64,000 bases of DNA from Rhodococcus opacus (lineage in GTDB: Bacteria > Actinomycetota > Actinomycetes > Mycobacteriales > Mycobacteriaceae). The position numbers and the translations under genes were made by a program. Positions 44,773 to 53,776 of this stretch are shown here, piece after piece; position 1 is the stretch's first letter; every line of letters begins with the position of its first letter. The DNA lies in the NCBI RefSeq assembly GCF_012396235.1, contig NZ_JAAXPA010000003.1, forward strand, positions 359,077 to 423,076, in the 5' to 3' direction. The notes under the pieces were generated by a model, which was not told the DNA's origin, did not search any database, and saw nothing but the letters and a program-made list of their open reading frames with translations.

Positions 44773-45858
44773 ATGGACGCAGAAGGCGGGGGTGAAGTGC
44801 TGGTTCTGGTCGACGACCCGGCGCTGTTGCACAGCATCAGGCGCGTGGCGGCAGCGGCCGACCGGGCACTGAACGAGGTCGACGTCGCCGACGCCCGGCA
44901 CGTCTGGGGGAGTGCCCCGATCGTCGTGCTCGACGCACGCGCAGCCGCCGCGTGCCGCAACCGGCTCCCACGCCGGCGCCGTGTGGTGCTGCTGTGCGAC
45001 GGGCCGCCGGGCATCGACGAGTGGCGGATCGCGACCGCGGTCGGTGCGGAACACGTGCTCGCGGTGCCCGAGGACGAGTCGGCGCTGGTCGCGGTGCTCG
45101 GCGAACAACCTCAGCGTCCCGAGGCGGACGGCACCGTCGTCGCCGTCGTCGGCGGATGTGGCGGGGCGGGTGCCTCCACGCTGGCCGCGGCGACAGCCCT
45201 CGCCGCGGCGTCGCGACAGCGGCCCACGCTTCTGCTCGACACCGACTCGTGGGGCTCCGGACTCGACGTCCTGCTGGGCATCGAGGACGTGCCCGGACTG
45301 CGGTGGTCGGGTCTGTCGATCGAGGGTGGCCGGATCTCCTCGGGCGCGCTGAGGGACGCACTCCCCGCTTGTGGCGAGTGGCTGCGGGTGCTCGCCTGCA
45401 GCAGGACGGGGCACGGCGCCGGCCCGACAGCGGCCGCGGTCCGTGCGGTCACCGATGCCGGCCGCCATGCGGGCGATCTGGTCGTGTGCGACGTGTCCCG
45501 GTTCCCCGGCCCGGCCACGGAGACCGTCCTCGAACTCGCCGATCTGGTGGTCCTCGTCGTGCCCGCCACCGTCCGGGCCTGCATCGCCGCGGGAAAGGTG
45601 TCGCAGTGGATCACCGAGAGGAACCCCAACCAGGGACTCGTGGTTCGCGGCCCGGCACCCGGTGGGCTCCGCGGCGCCGACGCGGCGGAGGTTCTCGATC
45701 TGCCGCTGATCGCGTCGATGCGCGCCGAGCGCGCGCTCACCGGAATGCTCGAACACGGCGGCCTCAGGCCGGGCCGGCGCTCCCCGCTGGGCGCCGCTGC
45801 CGAGGCGGTCCTCGACACGGTCGGCAGCAGACCGCGGTCGCGGGAGTGGGCGGCATGA
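44773..45858 (+). CDS. ssd: Ssd/CpaE-like septum-site and pilus-locus protein
   Basis: 361 residues from ATG 44773; upstream in-frame starts would lie in the DnaA-box region. N-terminal response-regulator-like domain (DDPALLHSIRRVAAAADR), then a MinD/ParA-like domain with VVGGCGGAGASTLAAATALA near residues 123-142. The P-loop lacks the usual lysines of KGGxGKS/T, so ATP hydrolysis may be weak or absent. Equivalent to Rv3660c (Ssd), which affects division site and dormancy genes, and to CpaE of tad loci. ATGA overlap with tadA puts it in the pilus operon. Confidence 0.87.
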   Translation: MDAEGGGEVLVLVDDPALLHSIRRVAAAADRALNEVDVADARHVWGSAPIVVLDARAAAACRNRLPRRRRVVLLCDGPPGIDEWRIATAVGAEHVLAVPEDESALVAVLGEQPQRPEADGTVVAVVGGCGGAGASTLAAATALAAASRQRPTLLLDTDSWGSGLDVLLGIEDVPGLRWSGLSIEGGRISSGALRDALPACGEWLRVLACSRTGHGAGPTAAAVRAVTDAGRHAGDLVVCDVSRFPGPATETVLELADLVVLVVPATVRACIAAGKVSQWITERNPNQGLVVRGPAPGGLRGADAAEVLDLPLIASMRAERALTGMLEHGGLRPGRRSPLGAAAEAVLDTVGSRPRSREWAA

Positions 45859-47057
45859 GTTCCCTCGTCACCCCCGACCTCCTCGACCGTGTGCGCGAAC
45901 GTCTCGCGCACACGTCCGGCGAGCCGACACCGGCCACGGTCGCCGCTGCCATCCGCACCGAGTCCGGTGGCGTGCTCGGCGACACCGACCTGCTCGGGGC
46001 GCTGCGGGTGCTCATGACCGAACTCACCGGCGCCGGCCCGCTCGAGACGTTGCTGACGGAACCCGGAGTCGCGGACGTGCTCGTCACCGCGCCCGACCGC
46101 GTGTGGGTCGACCGAGGCCGCGGCCTCGAACGCGCGGCTGTCCGGTTCACCGACGAGGCGGCGGTGCGCAGGCTCGCGCAACGTCTCGCGCTGTCTGCCG
46201 GACGCCGCCTCGACGACGCTCAGCCGTGGGTCGACGGAAGGCTGCGGGACGTCGGAAACGGCTCGTTCGGTGTGCGGCTGCATGCCGTCCTCGCTCCCGT
46301 GGCTCAGGGCGGAACCTGCCTGTCGCTGCGGGTGCTGCGCCCGGCGACCCAGGGGCTCGGGGCGCTCGTCGCGAGCGGTGCCGTGGCGGAGGCGGCCCAC
46401 GACCTGCTGGTGACGATCGTGCACGCGCGGCTCGCCTTCCTGGTCACCGGCGGCACCGGCGCAGGCAAGACCACGCTGCTGGCCGCGTTGCTGGGTGCGG
46501 TGGACCCGGCGGAACGGATCGTGTGCGTGGAGGACGCCGCGGAGCTGGCGCCGACGCACCCGCACGTGGTCCGGCTCGTGGCTCGGGCGCCCAACGTGGA
46601 GGGCGTGGGTGAGGTGACCGTCCGGGATCTCGTCCGTCAATCCCTGCGGATGCGCCCCGATCGGATCGTCGTCGGCGAGGTTCGCGGCGCCGAGGTCGTC
46701 GACCTGCTGACGGCGCTCAACACGGGTCACGACGGCGGCGCCGGGACGGTGCATGCCAACTCGCCCGAGGAGGTTCCGGCGCGGCTCGAAGCGCTTGCGG
46801 CACTGGGTGGAATGGACCGCTCGGCGTTGCACAGTCAGCTGGCCGCCGCGGTCCAGGTGGTTCTGCACGTCCACCGGGCTTCGAGCGGGGCGCGGCGGCT
46901 GACGCAGATCGGTGTCGTCACTCGCGACGAGTACGGGCACGTCACGATCGTGCCCGCCTGGAACCACGACACGGGTGAGGGTCCGGCGGTGGACCGGCTC
47001 CGCCACTTGTGTTCTCGTCGTGGACCGGAGGATTCGGGGACGGAGGTGCCGGCGTGA
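45855..47057 (+). CDS. tadA: TadA/CpaF secretion ATPase
   Basis: 400 residues. Secretion-superfamily ATPase: N-terminal segment LLTEPGVADVLVTAPDRVWVD, Walker A GGTGAGKTTLLAALLGA near residues 198-214, Asp box CVEDAAEL, and Walker B RPDRIVVGEVRGAEVVDLL followed by HDGGAGTVHANS (His box). It energises assembly of the Flp-type pilus from the cytoplasmic face. ATGA and GTGA overlaps with both neighbours. Confidence 0.93.
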   Translation: MSSLVTPDLLDRVRERLAHTSGEPTPATVAAAIRTESGGVLGDTDLLGALRVLMTELTGAGPLETLLTEPGVADVLVTAPDRVWVDRGRGLERAAVRFTDEAAVRRLAQRLALSAGRRLDDAQPWVDGRLRDVGNGSFGVRLHAVLAPVAQGGTCLSLRVLRPATQGLGALVASGAVAEAAHDLLVTIVHARLAFLVTGGTGAGKTTLLAALLGAVDPAERIVCVEDAAELAPTHPHVVRLVARAPNVEGVGEVTVRDLVRQSLRMRPDRIVVGEVRGAEVVDLLTALNTGHDGGAGTVHANSPEEVPARLEALAALGGMDRSALHSQLAAAVQVVLHVHRASSGARRLTQIGVVTRDEYGHVTIVPAWNHDTGEGPAVDRLRHLCSRRGPEDSGTEVPA

Positions 47058-47845
47058 TCGCCGGTCTGGTGGTGCTTGCCTGCGCAGTGCTGACTGTGCC
47101 GTCCGCGAGGTCGCGGCCGCGGTTGCTCGCGGTCACGGGCAGGGAAGGCCCCCGTCGCCGGTTGCGTCTGCCCTGGGTGGTTCCGGCGGCGCTCGCCGGC
47201 ATCCCGATCGTGTACGAACTGGGGGGACTGTGGGCGGTCCTCGCCGCGACGATCGTCTGTGCAACAGTGCGTTTCAGATCGGTGCGACGCAGTGCGGCGA
47301 AAGCGAAGGACGCCGATCTGCGTGTCGTACTGTCGAGTCTCGAGGTGGTGACGGCGGAACTTCGGGTGGGCGCCCATCCGGCTGCCGCATGCCAGACGGC
47401 GGCCGACGAAGCGGCAGGCAGTGTGTCGGCGGCATTCCGGGCCGCGTCGGCGCGCTCGCGGCTCGGAGGATCGGCCGCCGACGGGTTCCGGATCGCGGAT
47501 TCCCGCGTCGGTACCGAGTTGGGGCGGATCGCCGATATCTGGGCGGTGGCCGACGCGTACGGTCTCGCGCTGGCGGAACTGCTCGAAGCGGCACGGACGG
47601 ACCTGTTGGGACGCAGTCGCTTCCGTCAGCGAACGGAGGCGTCGCTGGCCGGGGCGAGGGCGACGGCGACCGTACTGGCTGGGCTGCCGCTCCTGGGTGT
47701 CGGTCTCGGTCAGATGATGGGGGCGGCCCCTCTGACGGTGCTGTTCGGAGGCGGTGTGGGTGGCATCCTGTTGCTGCTCGGTGCGGGGCTGGTGTGCGCG
47801 GGCCTGTTGTGGACCGACCGGATCACCGGACGGGTGACGGGATGA
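47054..47845 (+). CDS. tadB: TadB-like inner-membrane pilus platform protein
   Basis: 263 residues from GTG 47054 (tadA stop overlap). Two N-terminal helices around residues 2-20 and 38-62, then a cytoplasmic T2SSF domain (VVTAELRVGAHPAAACQTAA, AELLEAARTDLLGR) and two C-terminal helices. Type II secretion F-domain (PF00482). It pairs with TadC to form the platform under the pilus. Confidence 0.87.
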   Translation: MIAGLVVLACAVLTVPSARSRPRLLAVTGREGPRRRLRLPWVVPAALAGIPIVYELGGLWAVLAATIVCATVRFRSVRRSAAKAKDADLRVVLSSLEVVTAELRVGAHPAAACQTAADEAAGSVSAAFRAASARSRLGGSAADGFRIADSRVGTELGRIADIWAVADAYGLALAELLEAARTDLLGRSRFRQRTEASLAGARATATVLAGLPLLGVGLGQMMGAAPLTVLFGGGVGGILLLLGAGLVCAGLLWTDRITGRVTG

Positions 47846-48429
47846 TCTGGTGTGCGGTACTTCTCCTCGCCTGCGCCGTGCTGGTGCTGCCCGCACCCAG
47901 ATCGCCGGTGCAGCGACTGCGCGCCGACGGCGTCGGCCCGGGTGATGCGGCGTCCGCGGTGGACGAGGGCGCGCGCCGCGAGGACCCGCTCGCGATCGCC
48001 GCGGCCTTCGACCTGCTGGCAGCGTGCCTGCGCGCCGGACTGCCCGTCGCGACCGCGGCGCAGGCCGTGTCGCGGTCGGCGCCCGCGCCGTTGTCGGAAT
48101 CGCTTCGCCGCGCCGCGGACCTGCTGTCGCTGGGGGCGGATGCGGCGACCGCATGGGAGGCGGCGGCGTCGGACCCCGCCACCGAATCCCTTGCCCGCAT
48201 GGCGCGCCGGTCGGCCGCATCGGGATCGTCGCTCGCCGGTTCCATGACGGAACTCGCCGCCGACGGCCGAGTCCAGGTCGAACACCTGGCGGCGGCGTCG
48301 GCCGAACGCGCGGGCGTGCTCATCAGCGGTCCTCTCGGGCTGTGCTTTCTTCCGGCATTCCTCTGTCTCGGCATCATCCCGGTCGTCGTCGGGCTGGCCT
48401 CGCGGGTGCTGGACGGCGGACTGATGTGA
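47842..48429 (+). CDS. tadC: TadC-like inner-membrane pilus platform protein
   Basis: 195 residues from ATG 47842, overlapping tadB. Single N-terminal helix, T2SSF-type core (AAAFDLLAACLRAGLPVATAA, ESLRRAADLLSLGADAATAW) and a C-terminal hydrophobic segment ISGPLGLCFLPAFLCLGIIP. Short by comparison with proteobacterial TadC, which is normal for mycolata. Confidence 0.85.
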   Translation: MIWCAVLLLACAVLVLPAPRSPVQRLRADGVGPGDAASAVDEGARREDPLAIAAAFDLLAACLRAGLPVATAAQAVSRSAPAPLSESLRRAADLLSLGADAATAWEAAASDPATESLARMARRSAASGSSLAGSMTELAADGRVQVEHLAAASAERAGVLISGPLGLCFLPAFLCLGIIPVVVGLASRVLDGGLM

Positions 48430-48486
48430 CACATCGACACTTCCGGCGCAGAACCGCTGCGTCGGACACTCTGAAGGGGGAACACC

Positions 48487-48723
48487 ATGGAACACGGAAT
48501 CCGGGCGCTGGCGGGAGTTCGGGCGTTGGCGGAAGGTCGGGCACTGACCACCCGCTTGATTCTGCTCGCGACGGACGAGGACGGAATGTCGACGGCGGAG
48601 TACGCCATCGGCACCATCGCGGCCGCGGCCTTTGGCGCCGTGCTGTATTCGGTCGTCACCGGCGACAGCATCGTCACGGCGTTGACGAACATCATCGACA
48701 AAGCGCTGAACACCGCGGTGTGA
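48487..48723 (+). CDS. Flp-like pilin (DUF4244 family)
   Basis: 78 residues from ATG 48487 with GAAGGGGGAAC upstream. A short leader is followed by EDGMSTAEYAIGTIAAAAFGAVLYSVV, a classical type IV-like pilin N-terminus (Glu in TAEYA). Processing by a prepilin peptidase before M or G is expected. DUF4244 (Rv3656c type). Probably the structural subunit of the Tad pilus. Confidence 0.87.
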   Translation: MEHGIRALAGVRALAEGRALTTRLILLATDEDGMSTAEYAIGTIAAAAFGAVLYSVVTGDSIVTALTNIIDKALNTAV

Positions 48724-49097
48724 TGAGTGCTGCCGAGAACCTGCGCCGGTCGGAGGCCGGCGGCGTGACGGTCGAGGCGGCCATCGCGATTGCATCGATC
48801 GTGGCGGTGGTCGTGCTGTGTGTCGGCGCGATCACCGCGACGACACTGCACGTCCGGTGTGTCGACTCGGCCCGCGAGGCAGCACGGCTCGCTGCCCGTG
48901 GAGATCGCGAGTCGGCGATCTCCACGGCGGCGAGAGTGGCACCCGATGGCGCCGACGTGTCGGTCCGGACCGAGGGGGAGTTCGTCGTCGCGACCGTGCG
49001 GGCACGCAGTCCACTCCTTCCGCTCGTGAACATCTCCGCGGAGGCGGTGGCGGCTCTCGAACCCACTGTGCCCGGATGGAGCGGAGGAGGGCCGTGA
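48723..49097 (+). CDS. TadE-like pilus minor protein
   Basis: 124 residues, ATG overlapping the DUF4244 stop (TGATG). A pseudopilin-like N-terminus, SEAGGVTVEAAIAIASIVAVVVLCVG, with Glu at +5 of the hydrophobic stretch, then a soluble extracytoplasmic domain with DSAREAARLAARGD. TadE family (PF07811). Equivalent to Rv3655c. Confidence 0.86.
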   Translation: MSAAENLRRSEAGGVTVEAAIAIASIVAVVVLCVGAITATTLHVRCVDSAREAARLAARGDRESAISTAARVAPDGADVSVRTEGEFVVATVRARSPLLPLVNISAEAVAALEPTVPGWSGGGP

Positions 49098-49450
49098 GTT
49101 CGGGGGCCACCGACGACCGCGGGTCCGCGACCGTGACGGGGTGCTGTGCGCTCGCGGCGCTGGTAATGGTCACGGCGTTGCTGGTGCACGTCGGCTCGGC
49201 GGTGTCGGTGCGGCACCGGGCGCAGTCCGCCGCAGATCTGGCCGCCCTCGCCGCGGCCGTCGGGCTGGACCGCGGCACCGACGCGGCGTGTGCCGCGGCC
49301 CGGGACGTCGCGGGGCGCATGCGCACCGAAGTCGTGTCCTGTGAGGTCGACGACTGGGACGTCGAGGTCGCGGTCACCGCACCGGTGCTTCTGTCCTCGC
49401 TGGGTGTCCGGGATGCCCGCGCCGTGGCGAGGGCAGGTCCCGCGGAGTGA
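49094..49450 (+). CDS. TadE/TadG-like pilus locus protein (Rv3654c type)
   Basis: 118 residues from GTG 49094, chosen because GGAGGAGGG lies about 5 nt upstream and it overlaps the TadE stop; ATG 49076 is an alternative. Hydrophobic N-terminus GSATVTGCCALAALVMVTALLVHVG, then RHRAQSAADLAALAAAVGLD, the motif typical of helicase/secretory-neighbour (Rv3654c-like) proteins. Probably anchored outside the membrane as a minor pilin. Last gene of the tad row. Confidence 0.82.
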   Translation: MSSGATDDRGSATVTGCCALAALVMVTALLVHVGSAVSVRHRAQSAADLAALAAAVGLDRGTDAACAAARDVAGRMRTEVVSCEVDDWDVEVAVTAPVLLSSLGVRDARAVARAGPAE

Positions 49451-49639
49451 CGTCGAAGCGAGGAGGCAGGCCGGTGACGCGCATCACGCCAGCGTGTGCG
49501 AGGTTTTGGCAATTATGACCAGATTCGGAATAATCCCCCGCTCAGGAAGTATTGGACGGCATGGATCCTGTGATGCGAGTCTCACTGATGTGAGCTGGTT
49601 TTCATCCACACCACTCCCTTTGGCGAGAGAGGGCATCAC

Positions 49640-51049
49640 ATGACCACGGCACCACCGAAGCGGACCGAGGCCGAGACAAAGGCGCGGAGGGCGGGCATCG
49701 CCTCGTTCATCGGCACCACGATCGAGTGGTACGACTTCTACATCTACGGCACCGCGTCGGCGCTGGTCTTCGGTCAGGTGTTCTTCTCCGACACCCTGCC
49801 GGCGGGCATGGGCACGCTGCTCGCGTTCGTCACCCTGTGGGCCGGGTTCCTCGCCCGTCCCATCGGCGGCATCGTCTTCGGCCATCTCGGCGACAAGATC
49901 GGTCGAAAGAACACGCTGGTCATCACACTCATGATGATGGGCACCGCCACCGTCGGAATCGGACTCCTGCCCTCCTACGCGCAGATCGGAATATGGGCAC
50001 CCGCCGCCCTGGTGTTCCTCCGGGTCGTTCAGGGTGTGGCAGTGGGCGGTGAATGGGGCGGGGCGGTCCTGATCGCCAGTGAGAACGCACCCAAGGGGAA
50101 GGGGATTCTGTACTCGGCGTTCGCCCAGCAGGGGTCGCCCGCCGGAAACCTCCTGGCGACGATGGCGTTCTTCCTGCTCTCCGCCATGCCCACCCCGGCG
50201 TTCGTGCTCTACGGCTGGCGCATCCCGTTCCTGATCTCCGCGGCCCTGGTGATCGTCGGCATGATCATCCGTCTCAAGCTCGAAGAGTCGGACGCGATGA
50301 AGACCGTGCTGAAGCGCAAGAAGACCGTCGCACTGCCGATCGGTGAGGTGCTGCGCAAGCATTGGGTCCTCGTCCTCCTCGGTGCAGGCGCGCTGCCCCT
50401 GGCCCAGGTGACGTACTTCAAGAACACCTTCGCGTTGTCCTGGGCCACCAGCGAACTCGGCTACGACCGGGGCACGTTCCTCGGCGCCATCGCCATCGCC
50501 CTCGTGGTCCAGTTCATCGTGCAGCCGTTCGGCGCCGTCCTGGTGTCCCGGATCGACATGCGGAAAGCCATGTGCATCATGGTGATTCCCGAGTTCGTCC
50601 TCATGCCGGCAATGTTCTTCGCGATCCGGACCGAGAACTTCGCCATTGCCGTCGTCGTGATGTGCCTCGCGACCATTCCGCACTCGATGTTCTACGGCGC
50701 CATCGCCGGAGTGCTCGCGCGTGCCTTCCCCGCCAACATCCGCTACACCGGTCTTTCCGCGGCCTATCAGCTGTGTTCGCTGGTCGTCGGCGGCGGCACC
50801 CCGGTGCTGGCGCAGTGGATGCTCAACTCGTCCGGAAACATCGTCGGCGTTGCATTCGTGTCGGCCGGCTATGCCGCCGTCTCCCTGGTCTGCACCCTGT
50901 TGTTGCTGAACCGGACCGGATTCGACGCGCGCCGGTTGTCGACCGCGGAGCAATCCGACGCGGACGAACTGCAGCTCGACATCGATGAGGAGGATGCGGT
51001 GGACACCGCTCCGAGTGCAGGGCAGGCCCGTGCGACAGCCCACACCTGA
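49640..51049 (+). CDS. MHS-family major-facilitator transporter
   Basis: 469 residues. MHS signatures FGHLGDKIGRKNTL, GTTIEWYDFYIYGTASAL and RVVQGVAVGGEWGGAVL. Twelve helices; the tail is acidic (QSDADELQLDIDEEDAVD). ATG 49640 follows GAGAGAG. About 45% similar in appearance to the MHS protein at 31384, but from a different branch. It lies next to a LysR regulator and CoA-transferase, so it may import the acid they activate. The 189-bp gap before it holds only a 14-codon frame at 49474. Confidence 0.88.
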   Translation: MTTAPPKRTEAETKARRAGIASFIGTTIEWYDFYIYGTASALVFGQVFFSDTLPAGMGTLLAFVTLWAGFLARPIGGIVFGHLGDKIGRKNTLVITLMMMGTATVGIGLLPSYAQIGIWAPAALVFLRVVQGVAVGGEWGGAVLIASENAPKGKGILYSAFAQQGSPAGNLLATMAFFLLSAMPTPAFVLYGWRIPFLISAALVIVGMIIRLKLEESDAMKTVLKRKKTVALPIGEVLRKHWVLVLLGAGALPLAQVTYFKNTFALSWATSELGYDRGTFLGAIAIALVVQFIVQPFGAVLVSRIDMRKAMCIMVIPEFVLMPAMFFAIRTENFAIAVVVMCLATIPHSMFYGAIAGVLARAFPANIRYTGLSAAYQLCSLVVGGGTPVLAQWMLNSSGNIVGVAFVSAGYAAVSLVCTLLLLNRTGFDARRLSTAEQSDADELQLDIDEEDAVDTAPSAGQARATAHT

Positions 51050-51058
51050 CCGTGCAGG

Positions 51059-51955
51059 TCATTCCGGAGTGGGCAATGCCTCCTCGGACAGCCTGAGGAC
51101 TTCCCGCAAGGCGGCGTTGTCGTCGTCCGCTCGCCACGCGATCCGCAGTTGCAGGGTGCTGGGACCGCCGAGCAGCGGGAGGAACACGACATCCGGGTTG
51201 TTCACGTTCTCGGCCACGGAGGAGACGGTCAACGCGCAGCCGACCTCCGCGGACACCAACGCCATCAGCGCCATCGAGTCCGGCGCGCTCTGCACGATCC
51301 GGGGCGTGAAACCGGCGTCGTGGGCCGCCCTCTGCAGGGAGTCACGCAGCGCCGATCCGGGATCGGCGGGCAACGTCACCCAGGGCTCGGTGGCCAGTTC
51401 CTCGATGCGAACGCCGTCCCTGCCTGCGAGCGGGTGGTCGGTGGGCAGGGCCACCACGAAGTCCTCGTTGAGGATGACGCGGGACGCGATGCCCGGCGGG
51501 GTGAAGATCCACCGGACCAGACCGATGTCGAGGGTTCCGTCGAGAAGCTTGTTCAGTGCTTCGCTCGCGAAAGCGGAACTGTCCAGGACGAATTCGATAC
51601 CCGGGTGGGTGTGCCGGACGAGTTTCGCCCACCGCCCGATGAGCAGGTGGGACGAGACTCCGGCGAAGCCGATGCGGACCCGGCCGACCTGTCCGCGCCC
51701 GGCGGCGGCGACGGCGATTTCCGCGAGCCGGCAGGCGTCCAGGATCTCGCGTGCCGGGCCGAGCAGTGCCTCACCGGCGGAGGTCAACCGGACGTTCCGC
51801 GTGTTTCTTTCGAAAAGAGTTGCCCCGAGCTGCTTTTCCAGTCGCCGAATCGTGCGGCTCAGCGGCGGCTGGGCCGAGTGCAGGCGCTGTGCGGCGCGGC
51901 CGAAGTGCAACTCCTCGGCGACCGCGAGAAAGGCAGTGATCTGAGAAATCTCCAC
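51059..51955 (-). CDS. LysR-family regulator
   Basis: 298 residues, GTG start. HTH: QITAFLAVAEELHFGRAAQRLHSAQPPLSRTIRRLE (residues about 5-40, ends given), effector domain with RVRIGFAGVSSHLLIGRW and PWVTLPADPGSALR. Similar to regulators of aromatic or acid catabolism. Divergent from the CoA-transferase genes, with TTGC-N7-GCAA at 51968-51982 as a candidate operator. Confidence 0.88.
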   Translation of the reverse strand: MEISQITAFLAVAEELHFGRAAQRLHSAQPPLSRTIRRLEKQLGATLFERNTRNVRLTSAGEALLGPAREILDACRLAEIAVAAAGRGQVGRVRIGFAGVSSHLLIGRWAKLVRHTHPGIEFVLDSSAFASEALNKLLDGTLDIGLVRWIFTPPGIASRVILNEDFVVALPTDHPLAGRDGVRIEELATEPWVTLPADPGSALRDSLQRAAHDAGFTPRIVQSAPDSMALMALVSAEVGCALTVSSVAENVNNPDVVFLPLLGGPSTLQLRIAWRADDDNAALREVLRLSEEALPTPE

Positions 51956-51967
51956 GGGAGAACTATT

Positions 51968-51982
51968 GCAGTTCCGGCAACA
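51968..51982. promoter_or_regulatory. Candidate LysR operator TTGC-N7-GCAA
   Basis: TTGCAGTTCCGGCAA has inverted TTGC/GCAA ends, 13 nt before the LysR start. TTGACA-like TTGTCA nearby (51989) and TATTGA on the plus strand could be promoter elements. LysR binding is inferred from position only. Confidence 0.35.
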
Positions 51983-52071
51983 GATTTGTCAACACTATTG
52001 AGTCAAACGGCGGTAATCCGGTGGGGAAGGTCCCGAGGCGACGTCCCGTCGTTCCGGAGAAGGGCATGGCG

Positions 52072-52986
52072 ATGAGCAAAGTGGTCAGCATGGCGGAAGC
52101 CATAGGAACGTACGTCGAAGACGGCATGACCGTGTGCCTCGAGGGCTTCTCGCATCTCATCTCGTTCGCGGCTGCGCACGAGATCATCCGGCAGCAGCGG
52201 CAGAACCTCACGCTGTGCCGGATGACTCCCGACATCGTGTCGGATCAACTCGTGGCCGCCGGTTGTGTCACCAAGCTCGTGGCCTCGTTCTTCGCGAGCG
52301 GATCCGCCGGATCGCTGCACGAGTTGCGACGCCGTATCGAGCATCACGATCCGGTGGCCCTCGAGGTCGAGGAGTACAGCCACTACGGAATGGTCTGCCG
52401 CTATCAGGCGGGCGCCGCGCGCCTGCCGTTCTTTCCGCTGCGCTCCTATGCCGGAAGCGACCTTCCGCGGCTCAATCCCCGAATTCGGCTCGTCGACGAT
52501 CCCTACGGGGAGGGCACCGTGTACGTCGTGCCTCCGCTGAACCCGGACGTCACCATCGTTCACGCGCAGCGCGCCGACCGTCACGGCAACGTGCAGATCT
52601 GGGGTATCTCCGGGGTGCAGCAGGAAGCGGTGTACGCCGCGGGGAAGGCGATCGTGGTCGTCGAGGAGATCGTCGACGACGAGGTCGTCCGCTCCGACCC
52701 CAGTCGCACGCTGATCCCTTCTCACGCGGTCGATGCCGTCGTCGTCTGTCCGCGCGGGGCGCATCCGTCCTACGTGCAGGGCTACTACGACCGGGACTGC
52801 GCGTTCTACCGACGCTGGACCGCGATCAGCAAGGACTCCGCACTCCTGCAGGCATGGCTGAAGGAGTGGATCCACGGCACCGCGAATCACGACGAGTACC
52901 TGGACAAACTCGGCGGCGACTACTGGAACGACCTCGCCGTCGAGCCGCGATTCTCCGAACCAGTCGACTACGGGAGCCGGATATGA
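52072..52986 (+). CDS. CoA-transferase subunit A
   Basis: 304 residues from ATG 52072; ATG 52066 is an alternative, but GGAGAAGGG is better spaced for 52072. Family I CoA-transferase alpha subunit (PF01144): GMTVCLEGFSHLISFAAAHE, PFFPLRSYAGSD, AQRADRHGNVQIWG, and SVVVC-like strands later. Resembles glutaconate/IpdA-type subunits. Transfers CoA to an organic acid together with subunit B; the substrate is unknown. ATGA overlap with subunit B. Confidence 0.87.
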   Translation: MSKVVSMAEAIGTYVEDGMTVCLEGFSHLISFAAAHEIIRQQRQNLTLCRMTPDIVSDQLVAAGCVTKLVASFFASGSAGSLHELRRRIEHHDPVALEVEEYSHYGMVCRYQAGAARLPFFPLRSYAGSDLPRLNPRIRLVDDPYGEGTVYVVPPLNPDVTIVHAQRADRHGNVQIWGISGVQQEAVYAAGKAIVVVEEIVDDEVVRSDPSRTLIPSHAVDAVVVCPRGAHPSYVQGYYDRDCAFYRRWTAISKDSALLQAWLKEWIHGTANHDEYLDKLGGDYWNDLAVEPRFSEPVDYGSRI

Positions 52987-53765
52987 CCACAGCACCAGTC
53001 GGAGCGATCTCGGCGACCGAGGTCATCGTGTCCGTTGCCGCCCGCGAACTCGCCGGGAAGGGGCGCGTCTTCGCCGGCGTCGGACTCCCGACGCTCGCCG
53101 TCGATCTGGCCAAGCGGACCAGCAACCCGGACGTCGAACTGATCTACGAATCGGGAGTGTGCGGCGCGCACCCCGCCGCGATGGCCGAGGGCATCGCCGA
53201 CTCGGTCGTCGTGTCGGGCGCGGAGTCGGTGGTGTCGATGTCGGCGCTGTTCGGCTACGTGCTGCAGGGCGGCAACGTCGACGTCGGATTTCTCGGCGCG
53301 GCCCAGATCGACCGGTACGGGAGCCTCAACACCAGCATCATCGGAGACTGGGACAAGCCGACGGTCCGGTTGCCCGGTGCCGGTGGCGCCGTGGAGATCA
53401 TGCCCAACGCCGGCGAGATCTTCGTGGTGATGCGGCGACACGACCCGAGCGCTTTCCCCGCGGAACTCGACTTCTGCACGTCGCCGAGTCCCGTCCGGGC
53501 CCGGGCGGCAGGTGACGGGATCATGCCTCGGGGCCGAGGGGTGACGAAGGTGTTCACGAACCTCGGGGTGCTGTCGCGGCAGGGTCCGTTCGACGAACTC
53601 GAGCTGGTCAGCGTGCACGAGGGGGTCACTGTCGACGACGTGCGAGCCCAGACCGGCTGGGAGCTGAAGGTCGCGGACGATCTCACGGTCACCGCCCCGC
53701 CGACCGGCGAGGAGATTCACCTGCTCCGCGACGTGATCGACAAGGTTCGGCTGTATCTGCGCTGA
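52983..53765 (+). CDS. CoA-transferase subunit B
   Basis: 260 residues. Beta subunit of the same family: IFAGVG-type start VFAGVGLPTLAVDLAKRTS, catalytic Glu likely in ELIYESGVCGAHPA, then YVLQGGNVDVGFLGAAQIDR and LPGAGGAVEIMPNAG. The ESG motif matches the site of the thioester-forming Glu. Ends 11 nt before the convergent helicase stop, sharing a small hairpin (53761-53781). Confidence 0.88.
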   Translation: MTTAPVGAISATEVIVSVAARELAGKGRVFAGVGLPTLAVDLAKRTSNPDVELIYESGVCGAHPAAMAEGIADSVVVSGAESVVSMSALFGYVLQGGNVDVGFLGAAQIDRYGSLNTSIIGDWDKPTVRLPGAGGAVEIMPNAGEIFVVMRRHDPSAFPAELDFCTSPSPVRARAAGDGIMPRGRGVTKVFTNLGVLSRQGPFDELELVSVHEGVTVDDVRAQTGWELKVADDLTVTAPPTGEEIHLLRDVIDKVRLYLR

Positions 53766-53776
53766 CCGGGAGACCG

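Noticed and set aside
49474..49518. 14-codon frame with GAGGAGG upstream before the MHS transporter
   Set aside because: Very short, no hydrophobic or other pattern, and the ribosome site may be left over from the tad region.
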